DNA of 9,152 nt from Paracoccaceae bacterium (GCA_030625695.1 DAOUQK010000128.1:1-9152); one strand, 5' to 3'. Shown: positions 1 to 7,593, numbered from the stretch's first letter. Program-made: numbers and translations. The notes: generated by a model from the letters alone, not told the origin.

Positions 1-1491
1 GAAAAATCCCGCGCCCGCCATATCTCACGTGGCAAGATGCTGCCGCGCGACCGGGTGTCAAACCTACTTGACCCCGGCTCGTCGTTCCTTGAGGTCGGCA
101 CCACGGCGGCGCATGGCATGTATGACGGCGCGGCCCCCGGCGCGGGCGTGATTGCCGGCATTGGTCAGGTACACGGGATTGACGTGATGGTCATCTGTAA
201 TGATGCCACCGTCAAAGGCGGCACATATTTTCCGATGACCGTGAAAAAGCATCTGCGCGCGCAAGAGATTGCTCAGGAAAACAATCTGCCCTGCATCTAT
301 CTGGTCGACTCGGGCGGCGCCAATCTGCCCAATCAGGACGAAGTATTCCCGGACCGCGACCACTTTGGCCGGATATTTTACAATCAGGCTAACATGTCCG
401 CACTTGGCATCCCGCAGATCGCCGTGGTCATGGGGTCGTGTACAGCAGGCGGGGCCTACGTTCCGGCAATGTCCGATGTGACAATCATTGTGCGTGACCA
501 GGGAACCATTTTTCTGGCCGGGCCGCCTTTGGTCAAGGCGGCAACCGGTGAAGTAGTTTCCGCCGAAGACCTAGGCGGCGGCGACGTGCATACGCGCCTG
601 TCCGGTGTGGCGGATTATCTGGCCGAAGATGATGCCCACGCCCTGGCATTGGCGCGCCGGGCGGTGGGATCGCTCAACCGGGGCGGCGGGGTGAACCCCG
701 CCCTACGGATGGAAACCCCCGAAGAACCCGCCTATGACCCCGAGGAAATCCTTGGGGTGGTGCCATCCGATCCGCGCCAGCCTTATGACATCCGCGAAGT
801 GATCGCGAGGTTGGTTGACGGCAGCCGCTTTGACGAATTCAAACCGCGCTACGGCGAAACCCTTGTAACCGGGTTCGCCCACCTTAAAGGCGTGCCCATC
901 GGTATCATCGCCAACAACGGTGTGTTGTTCTCGGAAAGCGCTCTCAAAGGCGCGCATTTTGTCGAGCTGTGCTCGCAACGCCATATCCCCCTGGTGTTCC
1001 TGCAAAATGTCACCGGCTTCATGGTCGGGCAAAAATACGAAAACCAAGGCATCGCCCGTCACGGCGCCAAACTGGTGACGGCCGTAGCCACCACTAAAGT
1101 CCCCAAGATCACCATGATTGTCGGCGGCTCGTTTGGCGCAGGCAACTACGGCATGTCGGGCCGCGCCTATTCCCCCCGCTTCTTGTGGACCTGGCCCAAT
1201 TCCCGCATTTCTGTGATGGGCGGTGAACAGGCCGCAGGTGTTTTGGCCACCGTCAAACGCGATGGCATCGAACGGGCAGGCGGCACATGGACAGCGCAAG
1301 AAGAATCCGCCTTCAAACAACCCACCCTCGATATGTTCGAACAACAGTCCCACCCGCTCTACGCCTCGGCCCGCCTCTGGGACGACGGCATAATCGATCC
1401 GCGCAAATCCCGCGAAATCCTGCACCTAAGCCTGCAAACCGCCCTCAACGCCCCGATCCCCGACACAAAATTCGGCCTGTTCAGAATGTAA
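1..1491 (+). CDS. mccB: Methylcrotonyl-CoA carboxylase beta subunit (carboxyltransferase), 5'-truncated by the window edge
   Basis: This is the carboxyltransferase subunit of 3-methylcrotonyl-CoA carboxylase. It moves CO2 from carboxybiotin on the alpha subunit to 3-methylcrotonyl-CoA, giving 3-methylglutaconyl-CoA in leucine breakdown (cytosolic, family alpha6-beta6). The frame is open from base 1, starting EKSRARHISRGKMLPRDR, the usual N-terminal region, so the ATG at 37 is internal. 496 residues are visible; from memory the family has about 530-535, so roughly 40 are missing upstream. Numbering from base 1, the N-terminal crotonase-like domain carries GSCTAGGAYVPAM (residues 145-157) and the C-terminal one GGSFGAGNYGM (375-385), the glycine-rich loops that bind acyl-CoA and biotin and form oxyanion holes. 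The end KFGLFRM is typical of MCC beta. Propionyl- and geranyl-CoA carboxylases share the fold; the alpha subunit, HMG-CoA lyase and LiuC-type hydratase that follow point to MCC. The gene is alternatively named liuB. Confidence 0.95.
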   Translation, partial: EKSRARHISRGKMLPRDRVSNLLDPGSSFLEVGTTAAHGMYDGAAPGAGVIAGIGQVHGIDVMVICNDATVKGGTYFPMTVKKHLRAQEIAQENNLPCIYLVDSGGANLPNQDEVFPDRDHFGRIFYNQANMSALGIPQIAVVMGSCTAGGAYVPAMSDVTIIVRDQGTIFLAGPPLVKAATGEVVSAEDLGGGDVHTRLSGVADYLAEDDAHALALARRAVGSLNRGGGVNPALRMETPEEPAYDPEEILGVVPSDPRQPYDIREVIARLVDGSRFDEFKPRYGETLVTGFAHLKGVPIGIIANNGVLFSESALKGAHFVELCSQRHIPLVFLQNVTGFMVGQKYENQGIARHGAKLVTAVATTKVPKITMIVGGSFGAGNYGMSGRAYSPRFLWTWPNSRISVMGGEQAAGVLATVKRDGIERAGGTWTAQEESAFKQPTLDMFEQQSHPLYASARLWDDGIIDPRKSREILHLSLQTALNAPIPDTKFGLFRM

Positions 1492-1544
1492 CCTTCTGCT
1501 CCCTTTTCATCTTGCCAAATAAACTCCGGGGGTCGTCATTGGCG

Positions 1545-1570
1545 CGCCATTGGTCCGAGAGACAATGGCG
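1545..1570. repeat. Perfect 8-bp inverted repeat in the mccB-mccA gap
   Basis: CGCCATTG (1545-1552) and its exact reverse complement CAATGGCG (1563-1570) flank a 10-nt loop. The 10-bp palindrome TGGCGCGCCA (1540-1549) overlaps the left arm. No run of T follows, so a factor-independent terminator is unlikely. It could be an mRNA hairpin (processing or stability) or an operator. The arms are seen directly; the role is unknown. A chance dyad is possible. Confidence 0.45.
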
Positions 1571-1601
1571 ACGGGGCTGGCCCCCGGTCTGACAGCCCAA
1601 C

Positions 1602-1607
1602 AAAGGA
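1602..1607 (+). promoter_or_regulatory. Ribosome binding site that sets the mccA start
   Basis: AAAGGA ends 8 nt before the ATG at 1616. The frame is open further upstream to a TTG at 1550, but that codon lies in a hairpin arm, has no comparable Shine-Dalgarno sequence, and would add 22 residues unlike any biotin carboxylase N-terminus. The site therefore supports 1616. Confidence 0.7.
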
Positions 1608-1615
1608 CACCGCTC

Positions 1616-3556
1616 ATGTTCAACACCATCCTGATTGCCAACCGCGGTGAAATCGCTGTCCGTGTCATGCAAACCGCACAGAAGATGGGCATCACTTGTG
1701 TCGCCGTCTACTCCGACGCCGACGCAAGCGCCAAACATGTCGAAATGGCCGACAAAGCGGTGCACATCGGCGGGCCAGCGCCAGCAGATAGCTACCTAAA
1801 GGGCGACGTCATCATCCAGGCCGCACTGGACAGCGGCGCGCAAGCGATCCACCCAGGCTATGGCTTCCTTTCAGAGAACCCGGATTTTGTCGATGCGGTG
1901 CAAAAGGCCGGGCTGACTTTCATTGGCCCCTCAGGCGATGCAATTCGCGCCATGGGCCTCAAGGACGCCGCCAAGGTTTTGATGGAAAAGGCCGGCGTGC
2001 CGGTGGTTCCGGGCTATCACGGTGCCAATCAGGGCGACGCCTTTCTCGCCGAACAAGCCGATAACATCACCTACCCGGTGCTGATCAAGGCAGTCGCAGG
2101 CGGCGGCGGCAAAGGCATGCGGCTGGTCGAAACGCCCGATACCTTCGACGAGGCGCTGCAAAGCGCCCGAGGAGAGGCCGCCACAGCCTTCGGAAACACC
2201 GATGTTCTGGTCGAGAAATACGTCAGCAAGCCTCGCCATATCGAAATTCAGGTGTTCGGCGACGGCACAAATGCCGTCCACCTGTTTGAACGCGACTGCT
2301 CGCTGCAACGACGTCACCAGAAGGTGATAGAAGAGGCCCCGGCACCGGGCATGACGGCGGAAATGCGCGAGGCCATGGGCCAAGCCGGAGTGTGCGCCGC
2401 CGAGGCAATCGGTTATTCCGGGGCCGGCACAGTTGAATTCATCGTCGATGCCTCGGATGGGCTGCGCACCGATCGTTTCTGGTTCATGGAAATGAACACC
2501 CGCCTTCAGGTCGAACACCCGGTCACCGAGGCTATCACCGGGGTTGATCTGGTCGAGTGGCAATTGCGGGTGGCCGCGGGCGAACCCCTGCCCAGGCAAC
2601 AACATGACCTGCACATCACCGGCCATGCCTTTGAGGCGCGCCTTTACGCCGAAGACGTCCCCAAGGGTTTTCTGCCCGCTACCGGTACTCTGACCCATCT
2701 GAACTTTCCCAAGGACGCCCGCGCCGACAGCGGCGTGCGCCAGGGCGATAGCATCAGCCCCTGGTACGATCCCATGATTGCCAAACTGGTGGTACATGGC
2801 ACCACACGGGGGGCCGCCCTGAACCAGCTTGAACGGGCTTTGCGTCATACGGATGTCGGTGGGCTGACCACCAACATTTCCTTCCTGAGTGCACTTGCCT
2901 CACAGCCGGACTTTGTTGCTGGCGATATGGATACCGGGCTGATCGCACGTCACATTGACACCCTCACTCCGGCTCCGGTGGCCTGCACCAAGGCACGCTC
3001 CATCGCCGCTTTGGCGGCATTGGGACTATGGAACAATCCAAATGTCAGCGGCTTTACCCTGTGGCAGCCATTGACCCGGGACGTGACCCTGACCCACCAC
3101 GACGAAGACATCATCGTCCGGGTCAGCACCAACGGACCTCAGGATTTTACCGTGGTCTTACCGCAGGCGTCCCATCACGTGGTCCGGCGCGACGGGGTCT
3201 GGTGGTGTGATGCGACGCGGATTCTGGCGCGAGTGGCCGTTTCAGGCGATGAAATTACAGTGTTCTGGGGCAATGGATATCGCTTTACCCGCCATGACCC
3301 GCTTCAGCGTGAAACAGATGGCACAGGCGACGGCAATCTGATTCAGGCGCCGATGCCGGGTCTGGTCAAACTGATCAATGCCACCCCGGGCCAATCCGTG
3401 ACCAGCGGTGACCGCCTGGCGGTTCTGGAAGCGATGAAAATGGAACATTCCCTTTTGGCCGCGCGCGACGGCGTGGTTGCCGAGGTGTTGGTCAAAGCGG
3501 GCGATCAGGTCGAAGCCGGCGCGGCATTGGTGCGACTGCAAGCAGAAGAGACCTGA
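1616..3556 (+). CDS. mccA: Methylcrotonyl-CoA carboxylase alpha subunit (biotin carboxylase plus biotin carrier)
   Basis: This subunit carboxylates its own biotin with ATP and bicarbonate and hands the carboxyl group to the beta subunit encoded upstream. The product is 646 aa, within the usual range for MCC alpha. The biotin carboxylase domain (about 1-445) begins FNTILIANRGEIAVRV and has the ATP-grasp glycine loop AGGGGKGM (161-168), the active-site stretch EMNTRLQVEHPVTE (292-305) and EARLYAED (340-347), whose Arg342 matches the catalytic arginine Arg338 of E. coli biotin carboxylase. A less conserved linker (about 450-570) corresponds to the BT domain joining alpha to beta. The biotinyl domain (about 575-642) has EAMKME, with Lys608 as the biotinylation site, 38 residues from the C-terminus. 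No truncation or frameshift is seen. The start is ATG 1616. Propionyl-CoA carboxylase alpha is similar; the neighbours favour MCC. The gene is alternatively named liuD. Confidence 0.95.
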   Translation: MFNTILIANRGEIAVRVMQTAQKMGITCVAVYSDADASAKHVEMADKAVHIGGPAPADSYLKGDVIIQAALDSGAQAIHPGYGFLSENPDFVDAVQKAGLTFIGPSGDAIRAMGLKDAAKVLMEKAGVPVVPGYHGANQGDAFLAEQADNITYPVLIKAVAGGGGKGMRLVETPDTFDEALQSARGEAATAFGNTDVLVEKYVSKPRHIEIQVFGDGTNAVHLFERDCSLQRRHQKVIEEAPAPGMTAEMREAMGQAGVCAAEAIGYSGAGTVEFIVDASDGLRTDRFWFMEMNTRLQVEHPVTEAITGVDLVEWQLRVAAGEPLPRQQHDLHITGHAFEARLYAEDVPKGFLPATGTLTHLNFPKDARADSGVRQGDSISPWYDPMIAKLVVHGTTRGAALNQLERALRHTDVGGLTTNISFLSALASQPDFVAGDMDTGLIARHIDTLTPAPVACTKARSIAALAALGLWNNPNVSGFTLWQPLTRDVTLTHHDEDIIVRVSTNGPQDFTVVLPQASHHVVRRDGVWWCDATRILARVAVSGDEITVFWGNGYRFTRHDPLQRETDGTGDGNLIQAPMPGLVKLINATPGQSVTSGDRLAVLEAMKMEHSLLAARDGVVAEVLVKAGDQVEAGAALVRLQAEET

Positions 3557-3639
3557 TGCCCTCCGAACAAACGTATTACTTGGTGAATCAGGCGTAGGGT
3601 GGGTGGTCAAAGGCTCAGCTAGGTTGAGGGTAACAGTGC

Positions 3640-3645
3640 AAGGGG
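3640..3645 (+). promoter_or_regulatory. Ribosome binding site that decides between two HMG-CoA lyase starts
   Basis: AAGGGG directly abuts the ATG at 3646 (no spacer) but lies 9 nt before the in-frame ATG at 3655. The second spacing is workable and the first is not, so 3655 is preferred. The 98 nt between the mccA stop and 3655 contain no recognisable gene or terminator. Confidence 0.6.
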
Positions 3646-3654
3646 ATGCCAAAA

Positions 3655-4506
3655 ATGAATGAACATGTCGAAATTTACGAAGTCGGGCCGCGCGACGGAT
3701 TGCAAAATGAACAACAGGAAATTTCGACCATCGATAAGGTCGCCCTGGTAGATTGTCTGAGCCGTGCGGGGTTTTCGCGCATTGAAGTGGCCAGTTTTGT
3801 GAACCCGAAGAAAGTGCCTCAGATGGCTGATAGCGCCGCGGTTCTGGCAGGAATCACCCGTAAACCCGGGGTCCGATATGCTGCCCTTACCCCGAACATG
3901 CGGGGTTATGACGACGCATTGGGCGCGAAGGTCGACGAAATCGCGGTGTTCGCGTCAGCCAGCGAAGGGTTTTCACAGGCCAATATCGACGCCTCGATCG
4001 AAGAATCAATCGCCCGGTTCGAACCGATTCTGACAGCTGCCCGTCACATTGACCTTCCCGTTCGCGGTTATGTTTCCTGCGTCACCGACTGCCCTTATGA
4101 TGGGCCGACCGACCCGGACAAGGTGGCCGAAGTGGCGGATAAGCTGTTTTCGATGGGCTGTTACGAGGTGTCTTTGGGCGACACATTGGGCCAGGCCCGC
4201 CCCGACAGCATAGCCCGCATGCTGATCAAGGTGCGCGAACGCATGCCGGTGACCCGGTTGGCCGGGCATTACCACGATACCGCCGGGCGGGCGCTGGAAA
4301 ATATTGATGCCTCGCTGTCGCTGGGAGTTCGGGTGTTTGACGCCGCTGTTGGCGGCTTGGGCGGCTGTCCGTTTGCCCCCGGTGCGGCGGGCAATGTCGC
4401 CACCGAAAGTGTGGCCGCACATCTGGAACGTCTGGGATATGCAACCAGGTTGGATATGGATGTGCTGGAGCAGGCGGCTGATATGGCCCGCGCCATGCGA
4501 TCTTAA
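3655..4506 (+). CDS. hmgL: 3-Hydroxy-3-methylglutaryl-CoA lyase
   Basis: It cleaves (S)-HMG-CoA to acetyl-CoA and acetoacetate, the last step of leucine catabolism in the cytosol. The product is 283 aa from ATG 3655, a TIM barrel of the HMGL-like/DRE-TIM family, close to the length I expect for bacterial enzymes. The N-terminal strand VEIYEVGPRDGLQNE (5-19) carries Arg13-Asp14, the catalytic Arg and metal-ligand Asp of the family. GHYHDT (204-209) supplies the metal ligands His205 and His207. GGLGGCPFAPGAAGN (233-247) contains catalytic Cys238 and the metal-binding Asn247. The C-terminal cysteine extension of the animal enzyme is absent, as is usual in bacteria. The next gene starts 26 nt downstream, so the two are very likely cotranscribed. 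Also called mvaB or liuE. The family is distinguished from citramalate/homocitrate synthases by the GGLGGCP signature. Confidence 0.95.
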   Translation: MNEHVEIYEVGPRDGLQNEQQEISTIDKVALVDCLSRAGFSRIEVASFVNPKKVPQMADSAAVLAGITRKPGVRYAALTPNMRGYDDALGAKVDEIAVFASASEGFSQANIDASIEESIARFEPILTAARHIDLPVRGYVSCVTDCPYDGPTDPDKVAEVADKLFSMGCYEVSLGDTLGQARPDSIARMLIKVRERMPVTRLAGHYHDTAGRALENIDASLSLGVRVFDAAVGGLGGCPFAPGAAGNVATESVAAHLERLGYATRLDMDVLEQAADMARAMRS

Positions 4507-4532
4507 AGTCAGGGCAGGGCAGGGAGAAAGCC

Positions 4533-5306
4533 ATGTTTGAAACTATTGAGCTAAGCACCGACGCGCGCGGTGTGGCGACGCTCACCCTGATCCGGGTCAA
4601 TAAACACAATGCACTGTCGGCGCAGATGATTGGCGAGCTTACGCAAGCCGCACAGCAACTGGCGCAGGACGACGCCGTGCGCGTTGTGGTCCTGACTGCG
4701 CGCGGTAAAACCTTTTGCGCGGGCGGCGATCTGGCCTGGATGCAGCAACAGATGGGTGCAGATGCCGCCACCCGCTTTAAAGAAGCCCGCAAACTGGCCG
4801 AGATGTTGCAGGTACTCAATACCCTGCCCAAACCGCTGATCGGAGCACTTCAGGGCAATGCCTTTGGTGGTGGCATTGGCATGGCTTGCATTTGTGACGT
4901 GGCAATTGGCGTTGATCACTTGAAAATGGGCCTGACCGAAACCCGCCTCGGTATTATCCCCGCCACCATCGGCCCGTACGTTATTGCCCGCATGGGCGAA
5001 GCGCGTGCCCGCCGGGTGTTCATGTCGGGACGGATATTTGACGCAGGCGAGGCGGTTGATCTGGGTATTCTGGCCCGCTGTGTGCCCGAGAGTGAGTTGA
5101 GTGCTGCGATAGACGCCGAAGTCGACCCTTACCTTTCCTGCGCACCCGGTGCGGTGGCTGCCGCCAAGGCCCTGGCCCGCGATCTTGGCCCGCGCATAGA
5201 CAAGGCAGCCATTGACCTTTCGATCAAGGCCCTTGTCGCGGCCTGGGAGACGCAGGACGCTGAACAGCGAATATCAGCGTTTTTGGCCAAGCAGCCCCTG
5301 AAATGA
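4533..5306 (+). CDS. liuC: Enoyl-CoA hydratase family protein, probable 3-methylglutaconyl-CoA hydratase (LiuC)
   Basis: It probably hydrates 3-methylglutaconyl-CoA to HMG-CoA, bridging the carboxylase and the lyase of the same cluster. The product is 257 aa, the normal crotonase length. FCAGGDL (61-67) and FGGGIGM (111-117) form the two oxyanion-hole loops that bind the acyl-CoA thioester. Glu136 in LTETRLGIIP matches Glu164 of rat mitochondrial enoyl-CoA hydratase. The position of the second catalytic glutamate (rat Glu144) is Gly116 here, a replacement I recall in other bacterial LiuC-like proteins that share the following PATIGPYV-like stretch (143-150). AGGGAG-like sequence at 4521-4526 lies 6 nt before the ATG. 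The substrate is assigned from the neighbours; crotonase sequence alone does not fix specificity, and isohexenylglutaconyl-CoA hydratase (AtuE-like) is an alternative. Confidence 0.85.
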   Translation: MFETIELSTDARGVATLTLIRVNKHNALSAQMIGELTQAAQQLAQDDAVRVVVLTARGKTFCAGGDLAWMQQQMGADAATRFKEARKLAEMLQVLNTLPKPLIGALQGNAFGGGIGMACICDVAIGVDHLKMGLTETRLGIIPATIGPYVIARMGEARARRVFMSGRIFDAGEAVDLGILARCVPESELSAAIDAEVDPYLSCAPGAVAAAKALARDLGPRIDKAAIDLSIKALVAAWETQDAEQRISAFLAKQPLK

Positions 5307-5445
5307 AACGGTCGGATTTTGGGTCATGAACTGTGGGTCTAAATCTTGACGAACCGAATGACCTGAAGCCATCTGAACCTGCGCCTAGCGGGGCCTTAAA
5401 GCCCAGGTTAGGTGCAAAATTCCCAAGGAAAGTCGAAGTTAGTAA
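5307..5445. other. Spacer between liuC and the TPR-sulfotransferase gene
   Basis: These 139 nt have no convincing ORF. TTGACG at 5346-5351 resembles a -35 box but no good -10 box sits 16-18 nt downstream. GGGCCTTAAAGCCC (5391-5404) is an imperfect palindrome with two mismatched positions, enclosed by AACCTG (5376-5381) and CAGGTT (5404-5409), which are reverse complements. No T-tract follows, so it is not a standard terminator. Whether the downstream gene has its own promoter cannot be settled from sequence. Confidence 0.3.
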
Positions 5446-7251
5446 ATGTCGGTCGAACGCACACTGCTGAAAGCGCGAAAAAGTGCCAAGCGTGGAGATT
5501 TGGGCGCAGCGCGGGATCTTTATCAAAGCGTGTTGGCAAAATACCCGGGCAACAAAAGGGCCTTGCAGGGGTTGGATGCCCTGCAACACACAAAGCCACC
5601 CGTGCAACGCCCTGTCCGGATCGGCCCGCCCCGGGAAGAGCTGCGCCGGTTGATGGACCTGCACGAACGCGGCGAGATGGACGCAGTGGTCAAAGGCGGA
5701 GAAGCCATGGTTCGGGCCTATCCCGGTTCGGTGAATGCGCAGATCATGCTGGGGGCGGCTTATACTGGGCTGAAGCGTCTGGATGATGCGGTGAAATGTT
5801 ATCGGCAGGCATTGCGCCTTGATCCGAACCAATCGGTCATTCACAATAATCTGGGTGTCGCACTGGCTTTGCAAAGCCGTGAGAAAGAGGCCGCAGCCTG
5901 TTATCGTCGCGCCATTGAACTGGAGCCTGACGATGCCGAAGCGCATAATAATCTGGGCAACATGTTACGATTTTCGGGGCAGATGAACGAAGCGTTGGAC
6001 TGTTACGATGCCGCCTTGAAATTGTCGCCACACCATCCTGATGCGATGAACAATAAAAGCTCTGTACTTAATGAATTGGGCCGCTTTTCAGAGGCCATGG
6101 AGATCGTTCAAAAGGCCATCGAAATCGAACCTGAATTTACCCAGGCCCAACGCCAAAAGGGTCAATTGTTGGCCGAGACTGGTGATGTGGAAAAGGCAAA
6201 AGAACATTTTAGCCGGGTGAATGCCGCGGCCCCTGAAGATGCCAGGGCGCTGTTCCAGCTTAGCAGGGTAACAAAATTTGAGTCCGGCGATCCACAAATC
6301 ACCCATATGGCCAGGTTGTTGGAAAATAAGGGCCTTCCCGACGAAGACCGCCAGATTCTTGGTTTTGCACTGGGTAAGGCATTGATTGATACAGGCGATC
6401 ACGCGGGCGGGTTCTGGCACCTGAAAGAAGGCAACCGGGTCAGAATGAAAATATCGACCTACGACATTGATCAGGAAAAAACGGATTTTTTGAACATTAA
6501 GTCGGCCTTTGCCGCACCGGTGTCAGTGTTGGAGCCGTCAACGCCTGCGCCTGTCACGCCGATATTCATCGTCGGCTTGCCACGGTCCGGCACCACGCTG
6601 ACCGAGCAGATTATCTCAGGTCATTCGACAGTGTTTGGCGCCGGTGAATTGGGGGATTTGGCCAATATCATCAAGGAAACTGATTGGCTGACCGGGGCAC
6701 CTGACAAGGCAAAACTTGAATACTTGCGGGAAGGATACCTGAAATCCATTAGTGAAAAGGGTCAGGGTGCTGCGTATGTAACTGATAAGATGCCACTGAA
6801 TTTCCGTTATGTTGGTTTCATTCTGTCCGCCATGCCGGAAGCGAAAATCATCAACCTGCAACGCGATGCAAGGGCAACCTGCTGGTCCAATTTCAAGGTA
6901 AGCTTTGATGATTTCGGCAATGGATTTGGCGACGACCTGGGGACAGTCGCAGAATTCTATAAAATGTACCGTACAATGATGGATCATTGGCACAATATCT
7001 TTCCGGGTCAGATTTACGATCTGCCTTACGAGGCGCTGACCGAAGACCCGGAGATGCAAGCCCGGGCGCTGTTGGACTTTGTGGGTCTCGAATGGGAGCC
7101 GCAGGTGCTCGAATTCCACAAGTCCAAAAGTTCCGTCAAGACGGGCTCAAGCTATCAGATGCGTCAGAAAATCTATAAGGGGAGCTCTGATGAGTGGCGC
7201 AAGTTTGCCCGTTTCATGCCAGAGCTATTGGCTGATCTGGACGGGTATTGA
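5446..7251 (+). CDS. TPR-repeat sulfotransferase family protein
   Basis: This 601-aa protein probably transfers sulfate from PAPS to an unknown acceptor. Residues 1-45 form a partial TPR-like hairpin; TPR units follow at about 97-130, 131-163, 164-197, 198-231 and 232-265, with typical endings such as ALRLDPN, AIELEPD and AIEIEPE. The sulfotransferase domain runs from about 371 to 600. FIVGLPRSGTTLTE (374-387) is the 5'-phosphosulfate loop. LQRDARATCWSNF (471-483) is the 3'-phosphate site, with the family's R-x7-S spacing (Arg473, Ser481). Glu401 lies 21 residues after Arg380, as the catalytic Glu99 lies after Arg78 in human TPST2 (recalled). TGSSYQMRQKIY (566-577) is a conserved C-terminal stretch of bacterial TPR-sulfotransferases. 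No signal peptide or membrane segment is seen, so it is probably cytoplasmic. A TAA immediately precedes ATG 5446, fixing the earliest start; AAGGAA at 5425-5430 is rather far (15 nt). Sampled lines are lower in GC than the flanking genes. Confidence 0.88.
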   Translation: MSVERTLLKARKSAKRGDLGAARDLYQSVLAKYPGNKRALQGLDALQHTKPPVQRPVRIGPPREELRRLMDLHERGEMDAVVKGGEAMVRAYPGSVNAQIMLGAAYTGLKRLDDAVKCYRQALRLDPNQSVIHNNLGVALALQSREKEAAACYRRAIELEPDDAEAHNNLGNMLRFSGQMNEALDCYDAALKLSPHHPDAMNNKSSVLNELGRFSEAMEIVQKAIEIEPEFTQAQRQKGQLLAETGDVEKAKEHFSRVNAAAPEDARALFQLSRVTKFESGDPQITHMARLLENKGLPDEDRQILGFALGKALIDTGDHAGGFWHLKEGNRVRMKISTYDIDQEKTDFLNIKSAFAAPVSVLEPSTPAPVTPIFIVGLPRSGTTLTEQIISGHSTVFGAGELGDLANIIKETDWLTGAPDKAKLEYLREGYLKSISEKGQGAAYVTDKMPLNFRYVGFILSAMPEAKIINLQRDARATCWSNFKVSFDDFGNGFGDDLGTVAEFYKMYRTMMDHWHNIFPGQIYDLPYEALTEDPEMQARALLDFVGLEWEPQVLEFHKSKSSVKTGSSYQMRQKIYKGSSDEWRKFARFMPELLADLDGY

Positions 7252-7457
7252 ACCAGCGGCGGCAATGCCGATGAGTTTTTGCGATGGCTTGACGGTGTGT
7301 ATAGGTCCGGGATGGGGTTTAATGCGGGCGAAACCGATACAGATTATGAACCAGATTCGGATTGCTAAACACGAGCGATCCATACACCTTTGATGCGGCA
7401 GGTATTATCTGAAGGCAAACCCCGAAATTCTCTCATATCCCTGAAATTGAATGTGGA

Positions 7458-7486
7458 TTTACCTGTTAACAACCCGAATCTATCAT
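7458..7486 (+). promoter_or_regulatory. Candidate sigma70-type promoter of the nuo operon
   Basis: TTTACC (7458-7463, 4 of 6 matches to TTGACA) and TATCAT (7481-7486, 5 of 6 to TATAAT) are separated by 17 nt. Transcription would start near 7493, giving a leader of about 105 nt to the TTG start of nuoA. Alphaproteobacterial promoters are degenerate and such matches arise by chance, so this is tentative. Confidence 0.3.
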
Positions 7487-7584
7487 GAAGAACCGGTGGT
7501 GCCCCCGTTGACCCTCTGGGTTGGCAGGAGTAGAGAATGGTATGGTTAATACTGCCAATTGACGGCGTGCCGACCTTGTACGCT

Positions 7585-7593
7585 GGAAAGGAG
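7585..7593 (+). promoter_or_regulatory. Strong Shine-Dalgarno sequence that favours a TTG start for nuoA
   Basis: GGAAAGGAG ends 6 nt before TTG 7600 and 15 nt before ATG 7609. This is the best Shine-Dalgarno match near nuoA, and the TTG yields the N-terminus MEEMLREYLP usual for the family. Confidence 0.7.

Noticed and set aside
703..1425. 240-codon minus-strand open frame opposite mccB
   Set aside because: It is antisense to a clearly conserved gene in a high-GC genome, and its composition (rich in G, H, A, D, F) shows no recognisable domain. It is a shadow frame.
1550..1615. 22-residue N-terminal extension of the MCC alpha subunit from a TTG at 1550
   Set aside because: It lacks a Shine-Dalgarno sequence, starts in a hairpin arm, and the sequence is unlike biotin carboxylase N-termini. 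ATG 1616 has AAAGGA at good spacing and yields the canonical start.
1931..2848. 305-codon minus-strand open frame opposite mccA
   Set aside because: It lies wholly opposite the conserved biotin carboxylase domain and shows no known motif. It is explained by the codon bias of the sense gene.
5346..5375. Possible promoter for the sulfotransferase gene based on TTGACG at 5346-5351
   Set aside because: No sequence resembling TATAAT occurs at 16-18 nt spacing, so a single good hexamer is not enough.
5224..5946. 240-codon minus-strand frame spanning the liuC end and the start of the TPR gene
   Set aside because: It runs across two sense genes, has no recognisable protein features, and is best explained as a shadow.
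7257..7280. Possible factor-independent terminator of the sulfotransferase gene
   Set aside because: The stem is only 4 bp (CGGC/GCCG), and five bases separate it from the TTTTT, so it would be too weak.
7265..7393. Possible 42-aa small gene after the sulfotransferase gene
   Set aside because: There is no ribosome binding site, no recognisable hydrophobic or domain pattern, and no sign of coupling to the upstream gene beyond chance openness.
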